Assembly (NCBI GenBank): GCA_947492185.1
Contig: CANLMR010000001.1
Location: 1,054,001-1,118,000 of the forward strand
DNA length: 64,000 nucleotides
Direction of reading: 5' to 3'
Source of the DNA: an uncultured Tenacibaculum sp.
Lineage (GTDB): Bacteria; Bacteroidota; Bacteroidia; Flavobacteriales; Flavobacteriaceae
In this document: one piece after another, positions 28,061-35,071 of the stretch
Position numbering within the stretch: the first letter of the stretch is position 1
Layout: the number at the start of each line of letters is the position of its first letter
Program-made: the position numbers and the translations under genes
Notes under the pieces: model-generated
What the model was told of the DNA's origin: nothing
The model's database searches: none
What the model saw: the letters and a program-made list of their open reading frames with translations, nothing else

Positions 28061-28526
28061 CTAATAATTCTTTTAATTGTTTTTTAATTCTGTTTATTCT
28101 AACTGCAATATTGTTAGCGCTAGTTCCAATAATAACAGCAATTTCTTTGTAAGGATTTTCTTCTAAATGCAATAAAATAATCGCTCTATCTACTTCTGAA
28201 AGCTTTTTAATAGCATCGTATAACAAATTCAAATGTTCGTTTTCAAAAGCGCTATTATTCTCTGATAGTTCGTTTGAAAATTCAACTTTTCTACGTTGTC
28301 TTTGGTTTTTCTTACTTAACGTTAAACAAACATTTAAAGTAATTCTATAAATCCATGTAGACCATTTAGACTTTTCTTGAAAAGCTTCTCTTGTTTTCCA
28401 AATTTGTAAACAAGCTTCTTGATAAAAGTCTTCAAAATCTTCCTGAGAATCTGTATACGCTCTACAAATCTTTATAATTAAACCAGCATGAGGTAGAATA
28501 GAAGTTGTATAAAAATCGTTACTCAA
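28044..28526 (-). CDS. ECF-type RNA polymerase sigma factor
   Basis: A 160-residue sigma-70 family protein. Region 2 reads DSQEDFEDFYQEACLQIWKTREAFQEKSKWSTWIYRITLNVC. Region 4 follows with LSEVDRAIILLHLEENPYKEIAVIIGTSANNIAVRINRIKKQL, a clear helix-turn-helix. The two-region layout and size define an ECF sigma. Its target promoters are unknown. It is divergent from the gbsR-like gene, separated by about 120 bp. Confidence 0.88.
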   Translation of the reverse strand: MSNDFYTTSILPHAGLIIKICRAYTDSQEDFEDFYQEACLQIWKTREAFQEKSKWSTWIYRITLNVCLTLSKKNQRQRRKVEFSNELSENNSAFENEHLNLLYDAIKKLSEVDRAIILLHLEENPYKEIAVIIGTSANNIAVRINRIKKQLKELLDGKIN

Positions 28527-28613
28527 AATTTAGTATTTACCTGATTAGTAAATCGAGAATTTAAAATATTACAAGAAAGGTAAAATTTTTAAATTATTTT
28601 ATTTTCAATAATT

Positions 28614-28644
28614 TTTGAAAGTTTCGAATTTAGTTGTATGTTTG
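28614..28644 (+). promoter_or_regulatory. Promoter of the gbsR-led cluster
   Basis: TTTG (28614-28617) and TATGTTTG (28637-28644) spaced 19 bp apart match the Bacteroidota -33/-7 consensus. The start codon follows after only 4 nt. Confidence 0.7.
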
Positions 28645-28648
28645 TCTT

Positions 28649-29155
28649 ATGAAATTAGAAGACGCAAAAATAAAATACATTCATACTTGGGGGAGTTTAG
28701 CTACTAGTTGGGGCATAAATAAAACTATGGCTCAAGTACATGCGTTATTACTAGTTTCTACAAAACCATTATCTGCAGATGAAATTATGGAAGCCTTAAA
28801 GATATCTAGAGGTAATGTAAATATGAATGTTAGAGCCTTAATTGACTGGGGAATTGTAAGAAAAGAATTTGTAGTAGGAGAGCGTAAAGAATTCTTCGTT
28901 GCAGATAAAGATATTTGGGAACTTTTTAAACAAGTGACTAAAGAACGAAAGAAAAGAGAAATTGAACCAGTATTAAAAATACTTGATGAATTAAAGAGTG
29001 GAGTAGAAGATAATTCTGAAGAAGCAGAAACATTTAAAAAAGTTATGAATGATTTATCTTCGGTAACAACCACAGTAAATGGAATTTTAGATAAAGCTAT
29101 TAAAGCCGATGAGCATTGGTTGCTTTCTAATTTTACCAAAATGATAAAAAAGTAA
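28649..29155 (+). CDS. GbsR/MarR family transcriptional regulator
   Basis: A 168-residue winged-helix protein: YIHTWGSLATSWGINKTMAQVHALLL, then the DNA-binding helix-turn-helix LSADEIMEALKISRGNVNMNVRALIDWGIV, and a C-terminal helical dimer region. The first segment is the signature of the GbsR family. ATG 28649 is preferred over the in-frame ATG at 28634, because the latter lies upstream of the promoter box. It probably controls the four downstream genes and possibly itself. Ligand unknown. Confidence 0.85.
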   Translation: MKLEDAKIKYIHTWGSLATSWGINKTMAQVHALLLVSTKPLSADEIMEALKISRGNVNMNVRALIDWGIVRKEFVVGERKEFFVADKDIWELFKQVTKERKKREIEPVLKILDELKSGVEDNSEEAETFKKVMNDLSSVTTTVNGILDKAIKADEHWLLSNFTKMIKK

Positions 29156-29193
29156 AAAAATTTAAACACAAACTTTCAATAATTTCTGAAAAT

Positions 29194-29550
29194 ATGAAAA
29201 TAATAAATAGAATAATAATTATACCTTTTGCACTGCTGTTATTAGCAGGTTTATTCGAGCAAGGGTTGTTGACCTTAGCAGCTCTCTTAGCAATTCCTTT
29301 AGGGTTTTTACAAGTTTTATTTTGTCTAAGAATAATAATTTCCTGGAAATCAATAAACAGAAAGGTTAAAGTATTTGAATTAAGTTACTTCATTTTAGTG
29401 GGAGTTTATTTTTTGCTATTCAATTACTCAACTTCTGGAGCATTGTGGGATAATAAATTAATACAATTGGTTGTCTATTGTTTACCAGTACTTCTAGCAT
29501 TTAGTGTCACATTCCTTTTAGAAAAAATAAATTATGAAAACATTGAATAA
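29194..29550 (+). CDS. Small membrane protein of the gbsR-led cluster
   Basis: A 118-residue protein with four hydrophobic segments (about residues 5-20, 25-45, 60-78 and 90-110) joined by short charged loops. No domain recognised. It overlaps the next gene by 17 bp, so it is translated together with the DCC-domain protein. Confidence 0.7.
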   Translation: MKIINRIIIIPFALLLLAGLFEQGLLTLAALLAIPLGFLQVLFCLRIIISWKSINRKVKVFELSYFILVGVYFLLFNYSTSGALWDNKLIQLVVYCLPVLLAFSVTFLLEKINYENIE

Positions 29551-30355
29551 CCACACCATACTTTACGATGAAGATTGTCCTTTATGCAAGGCGTATACGA
29601 GTACATTCATTAGTGCAAAGATGCTCGATAAAGAAGGACGAAAACCCTATTGTGAAATTACTGAACATGAAAGAGAATTTATTGATGTTCCCAAAGCTGC
29701 AAATGAAATTGCATTAGTAGATACTGAGAAAAATGAAGTTATCTATGGAATTGATAGCCTACTAAAAGTAATTGGTTTTTCTTTTCCTTTAGTAGAAAAA
29801 GTAGGAAATATAAAATCGATAAAGTTCTTTCTAAAAAGGTTGTATTCTTTTATTTCCTATAACAGAAAAGTTATTATGCCTTCTGAAAAAAAAGAAGATA
29901 ATAATTTAGAGTGTTCTCCAAGTTTCAATTTGAAATATCGATTATTTTACATTGTTTTTGGTTTAATAATTACTGTAGTTACACTTTTTCATTTTTCTGA
30001 ATTGATAACTATTCTTCCAAAATCAAGCTACAATAGAGAAATCTTACTCGCCATAGGAATGTTACTTTCTCAGTATATGTTTGTGCTAAAAGAAGATTAT
30101 CAAACCCGAATTAATTATATGGGTAATGTGATCACTGTATCTTTATTTGGTTGTATTGCATTGGGGCAATTATTAATCTTAAATAGTCTGATTGAACTTT
30201 CTCAATTTATAATCTTATTCGGTTTTTCAGGAACAGTAGCACTTATGTTTTTTGAGCATAAAAGAAGAATTAAACTTCTCCAATTGCCAACGTATTTGAC
30301 CTGGACGTGGATAGGTTACCGATTAATAATTCTAATGATAATATTAAATGTATAA
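29534..30355 (+). CDS. DCC (DUF393) thiol-disulfide domain fused to a membrane domain
   Basis: A 273-residue protein. The N-terminal half has the DCC-family start TILYDEDCPLCKAYTS, with the CPLC redox-type motif at about residues 15-18. The second half has about four membrane spans (near 135-155, 165-185, 195-215 and 220-240). DCC proteins are predicted thiol-disulfide oxidoreductases of unknown substrate. In the cluster it sits between a small membrane protein and a nucleotide-sugar-epimerase-like protein. Confidence 0.8.
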   Translation: MKTLNNHTILYDEDCPLCKAYTSTFISAKMLDKEGRKPYCEITEHEREFIDVPKAANEIALVDTEKNEVIYGIDSLLKVIGFSFPLVEKVGNIKSIKFFLKRLYSFISYNRKVIMPSEKKEDNNLECSPSFNLKYRLFYIVFGLIITVVTLFHFSELITILPKSSYNREILLAIGMLLSQYMFVLKEDYQTRINYMGNVITVSLFGCIALGQLLILNSLIELSQFIILFGFSGTVALMFFEHKRRIKLLQLPTYLTWTWIGYRLIILMIILNV

Positions 30356-30358
30356 GTA

Positions 30359-31252
30359 ATGAAAATAGTTATAGCTGGAGGGACTGGATATTTGGGAAAG
30401 TTGCTTACCGAATATTATAAACAAGAAAAAGAGAATGAAATTTACATTTTAACAAGAAGTCAAAAATTGAATTCTAAAAATGTAAACTATATACAATGGG
30501 ATGGTAAAACCAAGGGATATTGGACTGAGCTACTTGAAGAAACAGATGTTTTAATAAATCTAACAGGGAAATCTGTAAACTGCAGATATACTAAAGAAAA
30601 TAAAGCAGAAATTTATGCAAGCAGATTACAGAGCACAGCATTATTATGTGAAATTGTTCAAAACTTAATAATACCACCTAAAGTTTTTATCCAGTCTTCT
30701 TCAGCTACTATTTACAGGCATTCAGAAGATAAATTAATGACTGAAAAAGATGGAGAAATAGGAGTAGATTTTTCTATGGATGTTTGTAAAAAATGGGAAC
30801 AAGTATTTAATAGTTATGAGTTACCAAAAACACGAAAGATTATTACGAGAACTTCGATTGTATTGGGTAATCAAGGAGGAGCTTTTCCTCTTATGAAGAG
30901 AATGACCAAATTTGGTTTAGGAGGACAACAAGGAAAAGGGAATCAATTTATCAGTTGGATTACCGAGAAAGACTATGTACTAGCAATTGACTATTTAATA
31001 CATAAGCCATCAGGTGTTTACAATTTATGTGTTCCTAATCCAATTACAAATAGAGGATTTCAAAAGGAACTTCGTAGGAAATTAAAAGTTCTAGTAGGGA
31101 TTAATACTCCAAAACTGTTATTAAGTATAGGTGCGAAGATTATCGGAACGGAAACAGAATTGTTATTGAAAAGTAGAAAAGTTTATCCTCAAAATCTTCT
31201 TGATTTAGGTTTTGAGTTTGGTACTACAAAGTTTAATGAATTAAAAATTTAG
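30359..31252 (+). CDS. TIGR01777 family NAD(P)-dependent epimerase-like protein (SDR39U1)
   Basis: A 297-residue extended short-chain dehydrogenase. The NAD(P) motif GGTGYLGKLL is at residues 7-16, VLINLTGKSVNCRYT near 60, and QSSSATIYRH near 115 as the Ser/Tyr catalytic region. The C-terminal half ends in the DUF1731-like segment (LLKSRKVYPQNLLDLGFEF). This family (YfcH-like) has no defined reaction. It starts 3 bp after the DCC gene. Confidence 0.88.
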   Translation: MKIVIAGGTGYLGKLLTEYYKQEKENEIYILTRSQKLNSKNVNYIQWDGKTKGYWTELLEETDVLINLTGKSVNCRYTKENKAEIYASRLQSTALLCEIVQNLIIPPKVFIQSSSATIYRHSEDKLMTEKDGEIGVDFSMDVCKKWEQVFNSYELPKTRKIITRTSIVLGNQGGAFPLMKRMTKFGLGGQQGKGNQFISWITEKDYVLAIDYLIHKPSGVYNLCVPNPITNRGFQKELRRKLKVLVGINTPKLLLSIGAKIIGTETELLLKSRKVYPQNLLDLGFEFGTTKFNELKI

Positions 31253-31255
31253 CTT

Positions 31256-31726
31256 ATGCCAACAATTGTTTTATTTACAAAGATTAAAGCAAAAAAAGAA
31301 TTAGTTTTTGATTTATCTAGAAGTATTGATTTACACAAAATTTCAGCTCAAAAAACAGATGAAAAAGCAATTGCAGGAAGAAAGTCAGGATTGATTGAGT
31401 TGGATGAAACGGTAACTTGGCGAGCGAAACATTTAGGTATTTATCAAAATTTCACTTCGAAAGTAATAGGATGTCGTCCTTCGGAATATTTTGCCGATAA
31501 AATGGTGTCTGGTGCGTTTAAAAGTTTTAAGCATGAACATTTTTTCTCACATGAGAATAATACAACAACATTGGTTGATGTTATGGAGTTTATGAGTCCA
31601 CTGGGTTTTTTAGGTAAGCTTGTTGATTTCTTCTTCTTAAAAAGATATATGAAACAGTTTTTAATTGAAAGAAATGATACTATTAAATTATATGCAGAAT
31701 CAGACAAATGGAGGCAAATTCTATAA
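31256..31726 (+). CDS. SRPBCC family ligand-binding protein
   Basis: A 156-residue START/Bet v1-like protein: KAKKELVFDLSRSIDLHKISA at the start, then strands TVTWRAKHLGIYQNFTSKV and FFSHENNTTTLVDVMEFMSPLGFLGKLVDFFFLKRYMKQFLIERN. The last segment is the long C-terminal helix. It follows the TIGR01777 gene by 3 bp; in Bacteroidota and elsewhere these two families often neighbour or fuse. Ligand unknown. End of the cluster. Confidence 0.82.
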   Translation: MPTIVLFTKIKAKKELVFDLSRSIDLHKISAQKTDEKAIAGRKSGLIELDETVTWRAKHLGIYQNFTSKVIGCRPSEYFADKMVSGAFKSFKHEHFFSHENNTTTLVDVMEFMSPLGFLGKLVDFFFLKRYMKQFLIERNDTIKLYAESDKWRQIL

Positions 31727-31801
31727 AAAGAACCTTCATCAGTGTTTTTATCGTAAGGTTGATGAATAGCTGTAGAAAATAAAATAGCAATAAAATAATT
31801 T

Positions 31802-32626
31802 TTAGTTTCCTATACTACCCAACTCTATTCCTTCAGAGTAGGCAACCTGAATTTTATTGTCACTAAATGCTTTTTTTACAACTTCATGTGTGTCAAAAGT
31901 AACTTGCCAAAAATGTTCAGGATGAACAAAAGGACGAATCGTTAATTCAATACTATGTGAATCAAAATTTTCTATTCCAATTTCAGGTTTAGGTTCATTT
32001 AATATGTTGTCAATATTACTTAAAGCATTTTCAATAATACCTTTAACTCTAGGAAAACTTTCAGCATATGGCATGGTTACATTAATCTCTAAACGGACCA
32101 TTCCTTTTTTTGAATAATTAGTTACGACGCCGTCCGTAATTTTAGCATTAGGGATAATTAAAGTTTTGTTTCCTGGTGAAATTATGGTAGTACTAAAAAT
32201 CCCAATTTCATCTACTTTACCAAATTTCTCTTCAACTTGAATCCAATCTCCAGATTTGTAGGGTTTTAAAGTGAGAATTAAAATTCCTGAAGCAAAGTTT
32301 CCTAAACTTCCTTGTAATGCCATCCCTACAGCAAAACCAATTGCCGCTAGCAATGCAACCAAACTAGAAAGATTTACTCCTAAAATTGAGGCTATTACCA
32401 ATAAAAGAGATCCTTTTAAAATAAAAGAAATTAAAGACACTAAAAAAGGACGAATTGTATCGTCAAAACCAGCTTTCTCTAAAACTTTAGTTAAGACATT
32501 TACCAACTTATTTACTAGTTTCATACCTACCCATAAAATAAGTCCACCTAATAATAATTTTGGTAAATAAACAAAGGTCTTTTCTTGTATGAATTGTAAT
32601 ATGCTTTCTAGGGTAATTGATTCCAT
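31802..32626 (-). CDS. Small-conductance mechanosensitive channel (MscS family)
   Basis: A 274-residue protein with three N-terminal membrane segments. The pore helix TM3 is recognisable as LVALLAAIGFAVGMALQGSLGNFASGILILTLKPYKSGDW (about residues 88-127), with the alternating Ala/Gly pattern of MscS. The cytoplasmic beta domain and vestibule follow. Size is close to E. coli MscS (286 residues). Releases solutes on hypo-osmotic shock. Single-gene unit, convergent with the gbsR-led cluster. Confidence 0.92.
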   Translation of the reverse strand: MESITLESILQFIQEKTFVYLPKLLLGGLILWVGMKLVNKLVNVLTKVLEKAGFDDTIRPFLVSLISFILKGSLLLVIASILGVNLSSLVALLAAIGFAVGMALQGSLGNFASGILILTLKPYKSGDWIQVEEKFGKVDEIGIFSTTIISPGNKTLIIPNAKITDGVVTNYSKKGMVRLEINVTMPYAESFPRVKGIIENALSNIDNILNEPKPEIGIENFDSHSIELTIRPFVHPEHFWQVTFDTHEVVKKAFSDNKIQVAYSEGIELGSIGN

Positions 32627-32688
32627 TATAGAGGTATATAAATTGATGTTAGTAAAACTAATTATTTTTTATAATAATAGAAATCAAT

Positions 32689-33165
32689 TTAGTTTATTTT
32701 TCCATCATGAAAAGCAGCTCTTTTCCAATTACCAGATTTATAAACCCAAATATTTGTAACTCGATAACTATTTTCTTTTATAGTTGAATCTCTTTTAGAA
32801 CTCACGTATACTCTGGCAGTAACAATAGCTGTTTTGTTATGGAAAACTGTTTCAATTTGATCCATTTTGTAGTAAAGTACTTCTAATTGACCTAATTTAA
32901 TTTCTTTAGCTCTTTTCTTTAAATATTGAAACCAACTTTCCTTTCGGATAGCTTTAGAAGAACTATTTGTATGAATATAATTTGTAGTAATCATTTCTTC
33001 AAGAGTATTAATGTCACCCTTTTGAAAAGCATTATTAAAAGTTTCAATAGCTATGTTTAATTTTTCTTTAGACGAATAATCCTCAACTTCAGCGTTTTTA
33101 TTAGAGCAGTTTAATAAAAAGTAAGATAAAGTTAATAGGAAAAAGAACTTATGTTTGGATTTCAT
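32689..33165 (-). CDS. NTF2-like (SnoaL/DUF4440 type) lipoprotein
   Basis: A 158-residue lipoprotein (signal MKSKHKFFFLLTLSYFLLNC, lipidated Cys20). The remainder fits the cone-shaped NTF2-like fold used by DUF4440 proteins: an initial helix LNIAIETFNNAFQKGDINTLEEMI, then strands ending TNIWVYKSGNWKRAAFHDGKI. Such proteins have diverse or unknown ligands. Probably anchored in the periplasm-facing leaflet. Confidence 0.75.
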   Translation of the reverse strand: MKSKHKFFFLLTLSYFLLNCSNKNAEVEDYSSKEKLNIAIETFNNAFQKGDINTLEEMITTNYIHTNSSSKAIRKESWFQYLKKRAKEIKLGQLEVLYYKMDQIETVFHNKTAIVTARVYVSSKRDSTIKENSYRVTNIWVYKSGNWKRAAFHDGKIN

Positions 33166-33176
33166 TTTTCTGGATA

Positions 33177-33209
33177 AAAAAAGCCTTGTAGTTTTAAATA
33201 CAAGGCTTT
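33177..33209 (-). terminator. Terminator of the plug-domain gene
   Basis: AAAGCCTTGTA / TACAAGGCTTT with an 8-nt loop and a T7 run on the minus strand, 20 bp past the stop at 33230. Confidence 0.85.
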
Positions 33210-33229
33210 ATAAATTAATATTTTAATGT

Positions 33230-33853
33230 TTAAAAAGTTCTAATTTCTATTACTCCATTAGCACCTCTTGATCCATATTTAGAGGCTTCAGGGCCTTTTA
33301 AAACTACTACAGACTTAATAGTTGTAGGAACAACATTTAATAACTCCGTTTGATCTACAGCAGTGTTATTTAAAACGAATAAAGGTGTAGTACTACCATT
33401 TACACTATTATATCCTCTAATATTAATAACGTTGTCAATAGATACATTAACTCCAGGAACTTGTCCTCGTAAATAATCGTAAAAATCTCTGAATTGAATA
33501 GCTCCAATATTCTTAGATGTTGGACTTCTATTTATACCTAAATCGTTACTGTCACCAATAATAATTTGTACTTTATCACTTCCGTTATAGATAATTTTAC
33601 TGATACCAACTTTTGGAGAAAAAGCACTAATTTCCTTTGGTGTTTCTGTAAACTTTGCTTTAAAAACACCTTTTTTATTAGTCCATCTTTTAAGTCTAAC
33701 ATTGTCAAATAAAATAACAGCACCTGGTACTGGTTTATTTTGAGCATCTCTTACCTCTATAGTAAGTTTCTTTTCTGATTGTGCATTAATTTCTGATTGC
33801 ACAGGGAATAAGAATACACCTAATAAAAATAATAAAACGTAACTCTTCTTCAT
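33230..33853 (-). CDS. Stand-alone TonB-dependent receptor plug protein
   Basis: A 207-residue exported protein (signal peptide to about residue 24). A carboxypeptidase-regulatory-like Ig domain follows (about 28-95, IEVRDAQNKPVPGAVILFDN). Then comes a TonB receptor plug domain (about 115-205) ending in VLKGPEASKYGSRGANGVIEIRTF, the usual plug end. A SusC-type receptor would continue with a barrel of 600 or more residues; here a stop codon and a terminator follow at once. It is therefore a plug-only protein, as annotated in many Flavobacteriaceae, rather than a fresh truncation. Function unknown. Confidence 0.83.
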   Translation of the reverse strand: MKKSYVLLFLLGVFLFPVQSEINAQSEKKLTIEVRDAQNKPVPGAVILFDNVRLKRWTNKKGVFKAKFTETPKEISAFSPKVGISKIIYNGSDKVQIIIGDSNDLGINRSPTSKNIGAIQFRDFYDYLRGQVPGVNVSIDNVINIRGYNSVNGSTTPLFVLNNTAVDQTELLNVVPTTIKSVVVLKGPEASKYGSRGANGVIEIRTF

Positions 33854-34000
33854 AATTGTGGGATTTAAAATTACATACTAAAGATACGTTTTTTATTGAT
33901 ATAACGCTATTTACCTAGTTAATAAGGTGTTAAAAGTCATTTTTTTAAACATTTATAAATGTAATTTATAATTATTACTTACAAAGTAAAACAAGAGAAA

Positions 34001-34029
34001 TAAAAAAACCTGAGTAATTATACTCAGGT
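34001..34029 (-). terminator. Terminator of the 67-residue membrane protein gene
   Basis: A perfect stem ACCTGAGTA / TACTCAGGT, with a T7 run on the minus strand. Confidence 0.85.
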
Positions 34030-34068
34030 CTTAAATATGTTCAAGTTATAAGGTTAGTTCTGTTGTAT

Positions 34069-34272
34069 TTATATATTATTTGTATCAATTTTATATCTTT
34101 TGATGTACGCTTTAAGAGCGTAACCAACTCCAAAACCTAATGCAATACCTGAAATTATACCAAATATAATACCTACTGGAAGATTACCAGTTAAAGTTCC
34201 AAAATTCACTCCTAATGAAGCTCCTAAGCCTGTGGCAAAGATTAAACTAAAGATAAAATAATTATTACTCAT
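34069..34272 (-). CDS. Small glycine-rich membrane protein
   Basis: A 67-residue protein consisting mainly of two membrane segments rich in Gly and Ala (LIFATGLGASLGVNFG and GIIFGIISGIALGFGVGYAL), a pattern like glycine-zipper proteins. It ends in a basic tail (KAYIKRYKI). No known family recognised. Own terminator downstream. Confidence 0.65.
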   Translation of the reverse strand: MSNNYFIFSLIFATGLGASLGVNFGTLTGNLPVGIIFGIISGIALGFGVGYALKAYIKRYKIDTNNI

Positions 34273-34378
34273 TTTTTATATGCTTTTACATATTAGAAGA
34301 ATAATAATCTTTTTTGTTACATATTGTTACTAATTTTTTTATATAGGTTAAAAATTAAAAAACAAAGAAATCTAGATT

Positions 34379-34933
34379 TTATAAGGCTTCCAAATCTTTT
34401 TTAGCATATAAAATTTCTATTGATAAATTCACCCAATTTTGAGTTTTTGAATCGAAATATTCTTTTTTTATTACAGATTTTATTCTGTTGTTTTCTAAAA
34501 TTTCAACTTTTTTAACTGAAACAAATTCATTTTCAATGGTTAATAGCTCAATTGTGTTATTTGAGTATTTATATAAACTTCCAAATCCTTTTTTAGAATA
34601 ATCAATGTATCCGTTAGGATCATCAGGATAACCAAATAATAAACTTTGATCAGGAATCATAAAACTGATTAACTTGGCATTAGAGTCTGTTAAATTGTTT
34701 GGTCTAATTTCTAAATCGTAAACTGTATTATCAAAATAATAAGAAGCTATTTCTGTCATTAGATTGGTTGAAGTTATTTCATCACCATTTAAATCTACGG
34801 CTTTATCTGAAGTCATCTGTTCAATTTCATAGTTTCCACTAAAAGGAAAACTTTCATTTTCGAATTCAGTTTCAGAGCATGAATAAAAAATGGATAATAC
34901 AAGTACTGATAGATGGTAAATTGTTTTTTTCAT
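34379..34933 (-). CDS. Hypothetical lipoprotein
   Basis: A 184-residue lipoprotein when started at the ATG at 34933 (MKKTIYHLSVLVLSIFYSC, lipidated Cys19). The upstream in-frame ATG at 34966 would put eleven polar residues before the signal peptide. The mature part resembles lipocalin-like periplasmic proteins in its strand pattern (FPFSGNYEIEQMTSD...VKKVEILENNRIKSVIKK), but no family is recognised. Monocistronic. Confidence 0.68.
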   Translation of the reverse strand: MKKTIYHLSVLVLSIFYSCSETEFENESFPFSGNYEIEQMTSDKAVDLNGDEITSTNLMTEIASYYFDNTVYDLEIRPNNLTDSNAKLISFMIPDQSLLFGYPDDPNGYIDYSKKGFGSLYKYSNNTIELLTIENEFVSVKKVEILENNRIKSVIKKEYFDSKTQNWVNLSIEILYAKKDLEAL

Positions 34934-35020
34934 AGTTGTAGTTTTTAAATTAAATTGGTTATGCAATTTGTATCAAAAACAATACCATAAAAATCCAAAA
35001 TTCTATAGTGTTTTAAAATA

Positions 35021-35048
35021 AAAAAACCTCTCTAATTTAGAGAGGTTT
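35021..35048 (-). terminator. Terminator of the acyl-CoA mutase gene
   Basis: AAACCTCTCT / AGAGAGGTTT with a 5-nt loop and a T-rich run on the minus strand. Confidence 0.85.
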
Positions 35049-35071
35049 ATATTGTTTATACCTTAAAAGTA

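Noticed and set aside
33230..33853. Frameshifted SusC receptor pseudogene
   Set aside because: No barrel-coding remains follow in any frame; a small membrane gene and terminators are there instead.
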